In this document: positions 33,289 through 43,132 of the stretch, in pieces | Position numbering within the stretch: position 1 is the stretch's first letter | Layout of the letters: each line of letters begins with the position of its first letter | Assembly: GCA_046154965.1 (NCBI GenBank) | Contig: JBJXDY010000114.1 | Span: 124,001-188,000, forward strand | DNA: 64,000 nt | From: DATKFM01 sp046154965 | GTDB taxonomy: Bacteria > Pseudomonadota > Alphaproteobacteria > Dongiales > Dongiaceae | Direction: 5' to 3' | Translations under genes and position numbers: made by a program | Notes under the pieces: generated by a model | Told to the model about the DNA's origin: nothing | The model's input: only the letters and a program-made list of their open reading frames with translations | Database searches by the model: none

Positions 33289-35934
33289 CTATGCGCTGCG
33301 CAGGTTAGTCACGTTGCTTGGCGCGGCTTCACGCGGCCCGCTGCTGGCCGCCGACAGGGGTGCAGCAGTCTTGAGGGTACGCTCGACGGGGAAGCGCACG
33401 ATGGCCGTCGTGCCGGCGCCAACGCGGCTGTCCAGATCGAAGGTCGCGCCATGCAGTTCGACAAACGACCGCACCAGCGGCAGTCCCAGCCCGGTGCCGT
33501 CATAGCGGCGGCGCAGGGAGCCGTCGGCCTGGCCGAAGGGTTCCATGACCTTGGCCATGTCCGTTTCGGAGATGCCGATGCCCGTGTCAGTAATCATCAG
33601 GGCGATCGCTCCGGCGGCGTCCTGCTGGACACGTACATTGACCTGTCCGCCCCGCGGCGTGAATTTGACCGCGTTTGCGAGCAGATTGATCAGCATCTGC
33701 TTGACCAGGCGTTCATCCGCCCATAGCGCCGGCATATCGGCGGCCGATTCGACCGCGATTTTGACCCCGGCCTCGGTGGCGCGCTCCTGGATCAGGCGCA
33801 CGACGCCCTGCACCACGGCGACGATGTTCATGGTGGACTCGAAAAGCTTCAGCTTGCCGGCTTCGACGCGGCTGAGATCGAGGATGTCGTTGATGATGCC
33901 GAGCAGATGCTGGGCGCTCTCATGGATGTCGCGGACATAGCCGTTATAGGACGGCACACCGATCGGACCGAGCACCTCGTTCTTCATCAGCTCGGAAAAG
34001 CCGATGATGGCGTTGAGCGGCGTGCGCAGCTCATGGCTCATATTGGCCAGGAACTCGCTCTTGCTGCGGTTGGCGATCTCGGCGGCATCGCGGGCGCGGC
34101 GCAGCTCCTGTTCGCGCCGCTTCTCCTCCGTGATGTCGATCATCGTGCCGACGACGCCGCCGCCCATCGTCCGCCGCTCGCTGATGCGGTACCAATGGCC
34201 GTTGGTCATCTCCATCTCAAATGAACCCTGGGGATCGCGATGGCGCGCCATGCGTTCCCTGATCCATTCCTGGATCCGGCCGCTGGCCTCGGGCACGAGC
34301 CCCTGGGCGGCGACTCCGCGCACGATATCATCGAACCTGCTGCCGATGGCGATGACATTGCCCACCGGACCATGGAGTTCGCGGAATTTCTCGTTGAACA
34401 GGACGATGCGGTCCTGCGTATCGCAGAGCACGAACGCTTCGTTGATGCTTTCCAGCGCATCGACCAGGCGCTGCTGGGCCTCGGCCGCCATGGTTTCCGC
34501 GGCCGCACGGGCCGAGATGTCGCGCACCAGCGCGATGTAAACCGACGTGCCGCTCTCCTGCATTTCGGTCACGGCCAGATCCATCGGAAAGGCGCTGCCG
34601 TCGCGCCGGCGCCCCATGATGCCGCGCGAGGTGCCGCTGCGGGCGACCGCGCCGAGCAGCGACGTCGCAGCACCAGAGCCCTCGCCGAAGCCGGCCGTAC
34701 CCGTCAGCATGGTGGCGAAGTTCTGGCCGAGCATTTCGTCGGCGCCGATGCCGAAGATGCGCTGCGCCGCCGGATTGAACGATCGAATTGAGCCCATGCC
34801 ATCGATGGTCAAAAGGCCGTCGAAGGTATTGTTCACGACCCGGCGCATGAACGCATCCTGATGTTTCAACGCCAGGCCTTGCGCCAGCAGGCGCACGCTT
34901 TGATCCTCGATGCGTCCGGTCAGCCCGATGATGAATGTGAAGCCGACGGCGAAGATGAGCGGCGTGACGTACAGGATAATCGGAAGATAAGCCTGAACGA
35001 GCAGCGCAATACCCAGTATCGCGAACGTTGCCGCAACCGTGACCGCAAGACCGAAACGCCAGTTCCAGGCACGGAAACGGGCGCCGCCGATCAGGACGAT
35101 GACGGCGATGCCCAGGAGAACGACGGCGCCGGGCGAACTTGCGAGGTCGCGCTGCTGCAGCAGCGATTCCGCGGCGATCGCCTGGATCAGCGGGCCTGCC
35201 ATATCTTGCCGGACGGGCACGGGTTTGCTGTCGCCAAGTTCCGACGCGGTGGCGCCGACGATCACACTCTTGCCGGCGATCCGCGAATCTTCGAAGTTGC
35301 CCCGCAGGATATCGGCGTAGGAGATCTGCGGAACGGACTGCGCGCGGATGCCGAAATCGATGTTGTAGCTGTCGGTCGCGCTGCGTGAAGCACCCGACAG
35401 CAGGGTCGCCAGAGTCGGCACGAAATCGTCCGGCCAACTGTCGGCCACCTGCATTATTCGGATCGTGCCGTCGGGATCAGGCCGCACATTGAGCGAGGCT
35501 GTTCGCACCGATGTTAGGAATTCTGGTATGGGCTTGGTGTAGGTGATGGCACTGCCCGACGAGTGCCGATCTTCCTGCTTGAACACCGGCAGAATGACAC
35601 GGTCGCCATATCTCTCCAGCGCGACCGCAAAGCGTGCATCTTCAATCGGGTTCTGACGCGAACTGAAATCGATATCCAACGCCACTTCCCGGGCGCCCGC
35701 TTTGAACAAACGGTCGAGCAACTCGGCATGGCGCGAACGCGGCCAGGGCCACACGCCCTGCTCCGCCAAGCTCACGGGATCGATCTTGATGACCACGATC
35801 TCGCCGGTGGCATCGCGCTGCAGTATCCGATAGCGAAGATCGATGAGATGCCGCTCGGCGAAATTGAACAGGCCGGCCAGATACATCACCGAGACCGCGG
35901 CAAAGACCAGGAGATTTTTGGTCAGAGGTTTCAT
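33289..35934 (-). CDS. CHASE2-PAS-PAS hybrid-type sensor histidine kinase (orphan)
   Basis: This 881-residue membrane kinase has an N-terminal transmembrane helix and a CHASE2 extracytoplasmic region (about 25-265). Three membrane helices (about 268-340), two PAS domains (about 365-475 and 490-600), a HisKA domain with His634 (FLANMSHELRTPLNAI) and a HATPase_c domain follow. The N box (LINLLANAVKFTP), G1 (DTGIGIS) and G2 (GTGLGLPL) are intact. CHASE2 is predicted to sense extracellular ligands. It should autophosphorylate His634. No response regulator gene is adjacent. It lies between FecR genes 2 and 3, with the retropepsin on its left; a functional link to FecR proteins is inferred. Confidence 0.93.
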   Translation of the reverse strand: MKPLTKNLLVFAAVSVMYLAGLFNFAERHLIDLRYRILQRDATGEIVVIKIDPVSLAEQGVWPWPRSRHAELLDRLFKAGAREVALDIDFSSRQNPIEDARFAVALERYGDRVILPVFKQEDRHSSGSAITYTKPIPEFLTSVRTASLNVRPDPDGTIRIMQVADSWPDDFVPTLATLLSGASRSATDSYNIDFGIRAQSVPQISYADILRGNFEDSRIAGKSVIVGATASELGDSKPVPVRQDMAGPLIQAIAAESLLQQRDLASSPGAVVLLGIAVIVLIGGARFRAWNWRFGLAVTVAATFAILGIALLVQAYLPIILYVTPLIFAVGFTFIIGLTGRIEDQSVRLLAQGLALKHQDAFMRRVVNNTFDGLLTIDGMGSIRSFNPAAQRIFGIGADEMLGQNFATMLTGTAGFGEGSGAATSLLGAVARSGTSRGIMGRRRDGSAFPMDLAVTEMQESGTSVYIALVRDISARAAAETMAAEAQQRLVDALESINEAFVLCDTQDRIVLFNEKFRELHGPVGNVIAIGSRFDDIVRGVAAQGLVPEASGRIQEWIRERMARHRDPQGSFEMEMTNGHWYRISERRTMGGGVVGTMIDITEEKRREQELRRARDAAEIANRSKSEFLANMSHELRTPLNAIIGFSELMKNEVLGPIGVPSYNGYVRDIHESAQHLLGIINDILDLSRVEAGKLKLFESTMNIVAVVQGVVRLIQERATEAGVKIAVESAADMPALWADERLVKQMLINLLANAVKFTPRGGQVNVRVQQDAAGAIALMITDTGIGISETDMAKVMEPFGQADGSLRRRYDGTGLGLPLVRSFVELHGATFDLDSRVGAGTTAIVRFPVERTLKTAAPLSAASSGPREAAPSNVTNLRSA

Positions 35935-36152
35935 CTGGTCCTATCGACGAGGTCCATCCTCAAGAGCTTAAAAAATCTCATCAATTCATTACCAAGGACC
36001 TAACATCCGATGGTGCGATCCCTGGCTTTTCTGTGACAAGAATGGGCGCCGGCGGCGCCCACGCGATCGAGCCTTAAGAAAACGTTAACGGAAGTCGTCC
36101 CGGCAACGGCGGCACGTCCTTCGACGCCCAATCGCGGCAGCATTTTATCGAA

Positions 36153-37514
<1,362 letters not shown>

Positions 37515-37877
37515 AGCCCTAGTTTTGTTTTCGTCGGCCAGGGCCGGCGGACCTAGTAAACCAATTGTTAAAGCTAACGAAGATTGGTAAACAGATCGTT
37601 AATGGCCATCTGACTCCAACCGATTCAATAGGTTAACCGAACACATTTCAAGTGGTATGGTTAATATTTCGTCTAGCTGTGGTTTTTGGGTCACAGGGTT
37701 ATTACAAACAAGGGCATAGCAGGACGCCCGCAGCCTGCCGAGTGCATCCGCAACGACCTCCGGAAGTGGGAAGTCGAGAAAATCTGCTTCGAAAATCGAT
37801 GTATTGAGGGTCTGTGGTCGGGGCCGCTGCGCTTGTGCGCCAAGCGGGGCTGCTTGAGACTTTATTCGCCGCCGCCG
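37515..37877. other. promoter region of FecR 3 (minus strand), AT-rich
   Basis: A 363-base gap without credible genes. It has several GTTAA-type words, including a full ATGGTTAA (37657-37664, reverse of TTAACCAT) and GGTTAACC near 37630. No terminator was found for the FecR 4 gene that points into it. Confidence 0.5.
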
Positions 37878-38777
37878 TTACTGACTGTTGCCGTCGCCAC
37901 CATCACTGTCCCCGCCCCCATCGCTGTCGCCATCTCCGTCACCATCACCGTCGCCGTTGCCATCTCCATCTCCGTCACCGTCACCGTTGCCATCTCCGTT
38001 ACCGTCACCATCTCCATCACCGCCGCCGTCTGGATCCCCGGCGGCGCCACCGCCGCCGACGCGCTGGCCACTGCCGCTGGTTGCTTCATCGCTGCCGCTG
38101 TCACCACCGGCCGCCACATTGCCGTCGCCGCTGGCCGCCGGTCCGATAACCACATCCATGGGCGCAGCCGTCAGCACGGTTGCCTTGGAGCCGGCCCCGA
38201 CATCGACCTCGCTGTCGCTGTTGCCTTCGGCGGCAACGGACACCAGCCCCTCGGTAACGTTCACGGCGCTGCCAGCATCGTCGACTTTCACCGAGAACTT
38301 GGTGCCTTTGACCACCGCCACCAGGTGGGGCGTGTCGACCTCGAAGCTCGGCGCGGGACGTTTGGCGACCTCGTACACGACCTCTCCGAACCACTGGATG
38401 ATCAGCGTCTGCGGCGGCCGGTTCCGGCTCGGCAGCGCCACACGCTTATTGGGGTCAATGTTGAGGATCTCGGTGCCGCGCACCAGCGCCACGCGCGCCG
38501 ACGGGTCGGTCTTGATCTCGCTGCCGGGCTCCAATGCCTGACCGACGCGCACAGGGTACCAATCGTCACCGCCGTCGGCCCGGCGGGCCATGGCGCCGCC
38601 GTCCGTGGATTGAACTCGCCAGAGATTGTCCGTCCCCACGCCGTCCTCGGCTTTCGCCGCCGGGAGTGCCAGATCGACGATCGAATTGGCGCCAAAGATC
38701 AGCGCGCCGACAGCCAGCAGCGCCGCGAAAGATACGGCGAGTTCTCTGCCTGCGCACACCCTGGAACGCCACGGCAT
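37878..38777 (-). CDS. secreted FecR-domain protein 4 with Gly-Asp tail
   Basis: This 299-residue protein has a signal sequence (AVSFAALLAVGALIFGANSI then ALPAAKA) and a FecR domain. The domain includes VRVGQALEPGSEIKTDPSAR, VALVRGTEILNIDP and FEVDTPHLVAVVKGTKFSVK. A Gly/Ser-rich linker is followed by a roughly 50-residue Gly-Asp/Asn/Ser-rich tail. The ATG at 38777 has GAGGAG seven bases upstream. The domain order is the same as FecR 3, but the tail is shorter and mixed with Asn and Gly, supporting duplication and tract expansion. It lies 145 bases downstream of hrpB on the same strand. Confidence 0.85.
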   Translation of the reverse strand: MPWRSRVCAGRELAVSFAALLAVGALIFGANSIVDLALPAAKAEDGVGTDNLWRVQSTDGGAMARRADGGDDWYPVRVGQALEPGSEIKTDPSARVALVRGTEILNIDPNKRVALPSRNRPPQTLIIQWFGEVVYEVAKRPAPSFEVDTPHLVAVVKGTKFSVKVDDAGSAVNVTEGLVSVAAEGNSDSEVDVGAGSKATVLTAAPMDVVIGPAASGDGNVAAGGDSGSDEATSGSGQRVGGGGAAGDPDGGGDGDGDGNGDGNGDGDGDGDGNGDGDGDGDGDSDGGGDSDGGDGNSQ

Positions 38778-38922
38778 GGTTAACTCCTCACTGCCCCGCC
38801 CGCCATCGTTTGCCGGGCGATTGGCAGATTCCCTCGGATTCAGGTTGCGGCAAGAATGGTGAACAAAGTGTAAAGGTTTCAGCCGCCTGAACCGTTCCAA
38901 CCCACAAGGGAATTGTACCAGA

Positions 38923-41412
38923 TTATCTCCGACGCCGCACCCCCGGTTCGGCTCTGAGGGGATCTTCCGGCCAATTGTGCTTCGGATAGCGGCCGCGCAT
39001 TTCCTTGCGCACTTCCGGATAGACGTTGGCCCAGAAACTGCGGAGATCCTTGGTCACGGCGATCGGCCGCCGCGCCGGCGAGAGCAGATGGAGGGTTACG
39101 GCAACGCGGCCGCCGGCCACGCTGGGCGTATCGAGCTGTCCGAACAGATGCTGCAGCTGCACCGCCAGGACGGGTCCTTCGGCGGGGCCATAATCCACGG
39201 CGATGCGCGACCCGGACGCGACTTCGAGCTGGGCCGGCGCCAGCTCATCAAGCCGCCGTTGCAACGGCCAGGGCACCAGGGCGCGAAGCGCGCCAGCCAG
39301 GTCCAGCCGGGCCAGATGCGAACGCCTGCTGATGCCCGGCAGCAGGGGCGCCAGCCAACTCTCCAGCGTCGCCAGGAGATGCTCGTCGGACAGGTCGGGC
39401 CAGCCCTCCTCCGGCCGCACGCGCCCGAGGAAGGCGACGCGCCGGCGCCAGGCCTGGATGTCATCGGTCCAAGGCAGGCAGGCCAGCCCCATCTGGCGGA
39501 TGCCCTGCGCCATGGCGGCGGCCACCGCCGCGCCATCGGGCTTGCCGTGGGGCCGGTCGGCCAGAACGATGGCGCCGAAGCGCCGCTGCTGCCGCGCCGC
39601 GACGGATTCGGTGCGGGCGTCCCAGTCCGTGGCGGTGACATCGGTGATCGCCGGCTGGAATAAGTTCTCAATATCGGCGGCGGTCAGCGGCGCCGCCAGA
39701 TAGATGCGCCCTTCCCGCGCGTCGCCTTCCATCTCGGCGGCGACCAGGAACTCGCCGGCCGCCAGCGGATCGGCGTCATTGAGATAGGCGCCGCCGCCGC
39801 CGGCGAGCCGGTAGCGGCCCCGACCGCCGCGCTGTTGGGCGATGCGGTCAGGATAAGCCAGGGCCAGCAGCGGTCCGGCCCCGGCCGGCGAGCCTCCGTC
39901 GGCCCGCACTTTCAGTTGGCGGCGCAGATCGCCAGCGGTTTCGCGCACCCGCATCAACGCGCCCCGATTCAACGGCACGGCGCTTTCCGGCCGGCGTTCG
40001 GCGATGATCTCCAGCCGGGTGCGCACATCGGCGTCGGCCGCCTGGCGCAGGATGTCGCGCTCCGACAGCAGCGCCGCCAGATCGCAGGCCAAGGAACCCT
40101 GCTCCAGCTCCTTCGCCCGCAGCATCATATGGGCCAGGCGCGGATGCAGCGGCAGCGAAGCCATGCTGCGCCCCAAGGCGGTAATGCGCCCCGCAGCATC
40201 AAGCGCCTCGAGCTGGGTCAGCAGCATCACCGCCTGGTCGTAGGCCGCTTTCGGCGGCACATCGAGCCAACGGAGCTGCCGCGGATCGGCAACGCCCCAG
40301 GCCGCCAGATCAAGCGCCAGCGGCGCCAGGTCGACGGCGAGGATCTCCGGTTTGTCGAAGGGGGCTAAGCCGCGCATCTCTGCCTCGCTCCAGAGGCGGT
40401 AGCAGACGCCCGGTTCCAGACGTCCCGCGCGGCCGCGGCGTTGATCAGCCGAGGCAGCGGATACGCGCACCGTCTCCAGCCGCGCCATGCCGGTGCGGGG
40501 ATCGAAGCGCGGCGCCCGCTTCTGGCCGCCATCCACCACCACGCGGATGCCCTCGATGGTGAGGCTGGTCTCGGCGATGGCGGTGGCCAGCACCACCTTG
40601 CGCGCGCCGGCGGCAGCCCGGCGGATCGCGGCATCCTGTTCGGCCGGCGGCAATGCACCATAAAGGGGATGAACACTGATGTCCGCGGGCAGGCCGGAGT
40701 CCGCCAGCAGAGCCGCTACGCGCCGGATCTCGCCCTCGCCCGGCAGGAACGCCAGCACGCTTCCCGTCTCCTCCCGCAGCGCGCGGCGGACCAGCGATGC
40801 CATGTCGGCATCGAACCGCCGCTGGGGATCAGCCGGCACATAGCGCGTTTCCACGGGAAAAACGCGGCCTTCGCTGGCAATCACCGGGACATCCCCGAGC
40901 AAGGCGGCGACGGCGGCGCCATCCAGGGTCGCGGACATCACGAGTATCTTTAGATCCGGCCGCAGCGCCCCCTGGGACTCCAGCGTCAAAGCCAGGCCGA
41001 GATCGCCATCCAGGCTGCGCTCGTGGAACTCGTCGAAAATGACGAGGCCGACGCCCTCCAGCGACGGATCATGCTGCAGCCGGCGCGTCAGGATGCCCTC
41101 GGTCACTACCTCTATGCGGGTGCGAGAGGACACCTGGCTTTCGAGGCGCACGCGAAAGCCAACGGTTTGGCCCGGCTTCTCGCCGAGCGTCGAAGCCATG
41201 AACCGCGCCGCGGCGCGCGTCGCCAGCCGACGCGGCTCCAGCATGAGGATACGCTGGCCCTTGAGCCACGGCTCCTGCAGCAGCGCCAGCGGCACCCGCG
41301 TCGTCTTGCCGGCGCCGGGCGCGGCCTGCAGCACCGCGCCGCCGTGACCGGCCAGCGCCGCGCGGACCTGCGGCAGCACGGCGTCGATCGGCAGAGGGCT
41401 GGAAGCGATCAT
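38923..41412 (-). CDS. hrpB: ATP-dependent helicase HrpB
   Basis: This 829-residue DEAH-type helicase has Walker A APGAGKTTRVPLALL, the DEFH box (FDEFHERSLDGDL), SATLDG and a helicase C-terminal region with TIEGIRVVVDGGQKR and QRRGRAGRLEPG, followed by HA2 and HrpB C-terminal regions. Bacterial HrpB is an RNA-helicase-like ATPase with unclear physiological role. The start at 41412 is chosen because the longer frame overlaps the plus-strand dehydrogenase gene (41585) and family members begin at MIASSPLPIDAVLP. It is divergent from the dehydrogenase, with 172 bases between start codons. Confidence 0.95.
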   Translation of the reverse strand: MIASSPLPIDAVLPQVRAALAGHGGAVLQAAPGAGKTTRVPLALLQEPWLKGQRILMLEPRRLATRAAARFMASTLGEKPGQTVGFRVRLESQVSSRTRIEVVTEGILTRRLQHDPSLEGVGLVIFDEFHERSLDGDLGLALTLESQGALRPDLKILVMSATLDGAAVAALLGDVPVIASEGRVFPVETRYVPADPQRRFDADMASLVRRALREETGSVLAFLPGEGEIRRVAALLADSGLPADISVHPLYGALPPAEQDAAIRRAAAGARKVVLATAIAETSLTIEGIRVVVDGGQKRAPRFDPRTGMARLETVRVSAASADQRRGRAGRLEPGVCYRLWSEAEMRGLAPFDKPEILAVDLAPLALDLAAWGVADPRQLRWLDVPPKAAYDQAVMLLTQLEALDAAGRITALGRSMASLPLHPRLAHMMLRAKELEQGSLACDLAALLSERDILRQAADADVRTRLEIIAERRPESAVPLNRGALMRVRETAGDLRRQLKVRADGGSPAGAGPLLALAYPDRIAQQRGGRGRYRLAGGGGAYLNDADPLAAGEFLVAAEMEGDAREGRIYLAAPLTAADIENLFQPAITDVTATDWDARTESVAARQQRRFGAIVLADRPHGKPDGAAVAAAMAQGIRQMGLACLPWTDDIQAWRRRVAFLGRVRPEEGWPDLSDEHLLATLESWLAPLLPGISRRSHLARLDLAGALRALVPWPLQRRLDELAPAQLEVASGSRIAVDYGPAEGPVLAVQLQHLFGQLDTPSVAGGRVAVTLHLLSPARRPIAVTKDLRSFWANVYPEVRKEMRGRYPKHNWPEDPLRAEPGVRRRR

Positions 41413-41584
41413 GGGGACGACGAAATCTGCGGTGAACCGCAAAACGTTCAGGCGCGGGGCGATCTGCCTACTACTCGATCCCCGCCGCCCGCGCCAGCGC
41501 AGCCGTCGGCATCGGCGCGTGACAGGCGGGCCGAGTTCGACAATGGTACGAACAGGACCTCTCACAAATCCTGGGGAAGCAAAC

Positions 41585-42481
41585 ATGGCTGACAAGCAGC
41601 GGATCGGATTCATCGGCGCCGGGCTCATGGGCCACGGCATGACCAAGAACATCGTCGAGAAGGGCCATCCGCTCACCGTCCTGGGCCATCGCAACCGCCA
41701 GCCGATCGATGACCTGATCGGCCGCGGCGCCCGCGAAGCGAAGTCGCCGAAGGAGCTGGCGCAGCAATCCGACATCGTCATCACATGCGTCACCGGCTCG
41801 CCGCAGGTCGAAGAGCTGGTGTTCAAGAAGGACGGCCTGCTGGCGGGCCTGCGCGCGGGCATGATCGTCGCCGACGCCACCACCGCCGAACCCACCTCCA
41901 CCATGAAGGTCGCCGCCGCCGTCATCGAGGCGGGCGCGCGCTTTGCCGACATTCCGCTGATCCGCACGCCGCGGGAGGCCGAGGCGGGTACGCTGGGCGT
42001 CATGGTGGGCAGCGACGCGGCGTTGCTGGCGGAACTGAAGCCGGTGCTGGAGACTTTCGCTAACGCCATCTTCCATGCCGGGCCGCTCGGCGCCGGACAC
42101 AAGCTCAAGCTGATCAACAACTATATCGCGCTGGCCGCCGCCGCCGCCGCCGCGGAGGGCATCGCCACCGCCAAGAAGGCCGGCGTCGATCTCAAGGCGC
42201 TCTCCGACATCGTCATGTCAGGGGGCGCCAACAGCGTGATGTTCCAGCGCCTGAGCAAATACTTCCTGGACGGCGACGACACCCATGCGATCTTCGCGCT
42301 GTCCAACTGCGCCAAGGATCTGCGGTACTACACGCATATGGCCGAAGCGACTCCCGTCGTCGGCTTCATCGCCGAAGCGGTGCACCAGACATTCCAGATG
42401 GCCAATACCAGGGGCTTTGGCGACAAGTACCTGCCGCACATCATCGATGCGATCGAGGAGGCGAACGGGGGTAAGCGATAA
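41585..42481 (+). CDS. NAD(P)-dependent beta-hydroxyacid dehydrogenase (3-hydroxyisobutyrate dehydrogenase family)
   Basis: This 298-residue oxidoreductase has the N-terminal Rossmann motif IGFIGAGLMGHGMTKNI. The central catalytic Lys sits in GAGHKLKLINNYIALAAAAA, where the family's conserved Lys and Asn lie. Members oxidise 3-hydroxyisobutyrate, tartronate semialdehyde or related acids. The ATG at 41585 has GGGGAAG seven bases upstream. It is divergent from hrpB. Substrate cannot be set from sequence. Confidence 0.92.
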   Translation: MADKQRIGFIGAGLMGHGMTKNIVEKGHPLTVLGHRNRQPIDDLIGRGAREAKSPKELAQQSDIVITCVTGSPQVEELVFKKDGLLAGLRAGMIVADATTAEPTSTMKVAAAVIEAGARFADIPLIRTPREAEAGTLGVMVGSDAALLAELKPVLETFANAIFHAGPLGAGHKLKLINNYIALAAAAAAAEGIATAKKAGVDLKALSDIVMSGGANSVMFQRLSKYFLDGDDTHAIFALSNCAKDLRYYTHMAEATPVVGFIAEAVHQTFQMANTRGFGDKYLPHIIDAIEEANGGKR

Positions 42482-42534
42482 TGTTTTCCGCAGCCTGTTT
42501 TCCGCTGCTATGTGAACTCTTCCATGCTAGCTGA

Positions 42535-42987
42535 ATGAACCAAGAAACCGCTGAACTGCCGTACTGGGCCATTCCGGCGTTCCCGATCCTGTTCGTCGGC
42601 CTGTGGTGCGCGGTTTCCTATCTCGCGGCACACCTTTCGGGCTGGCGGCGGCTGGCAAGGCATTACGCCGCGACCGTGCCGACGGCCGGCGTGCAGTTCC
42701 AGTTCCGCGGCGGCACGGTCGGCTGGTTCAGCTATCGCGGCTGCCTGCACCTCGCCGCTGCGCCCGACGGGCTATTCCTCTGGCTCTTTCGACCCTTTGG
42801 CGTGGGTTATCGCCGGCTGTTCATACCCTGGGATGACATCGCAAGCACAGCTCATAAAGGTTGGATGGTCGACTGGGCTGTCATGACGGTCGCGCGCGAG
42901 CCCGGTGTCAGAATCCGCCTCAACCGCAAGCTTGCCGAGGGAATCGTCGCGGCCAGCAACGGCAGGCTGAGGATCGCCGCCGCCTGA
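42535..42987 (+). CDS. small membrane protein, unknown
   Basis: This 150-residue protein has one strong membrane helix near the N-terminus (IPAFPILFVGLWCAVSYLAA). A region of mixed beta-strand (FQFRGGTVGWFSYRGCLHLA, YRRLFIPWDDIAST) and a basic C-terminus follow. I do not recognise the family. The start ATG follows a TAG-rich stretch without a clear ribosome-binding site. It lies between the dehydrogenase and flhA on the same strand, but with 145 bases to flhA, so it may be its own unit. Confidence 0.6.
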   Translation: MNQETAELPYWAIPAFPILFVGLWCAVSYLAAHLSGWRRLARHYAATVPTAGVQFQFRGGTVGWFSYRGCLHLAAAPDGLFLWLFRPFGVGYRRLFIPWDDIASTAHKGWMVDWAVMTVAREPGVRIRLNRKLAEGIVAASNGRLRIAAA

Positions 42988-43132
42988 GGAGCGGGGTCAA
43001 GCCTGCGGCCCAGGCTGGGCTTCGGATTCACCATTCGCTAACCATAAGCGCGACCGCCGCGAAACGCGGGCGAAACATGGGGTCGTTAATCCTGTAGGCG
43101 ACCGAACAGGAAAAGCCTGACGCGCAAAGCCC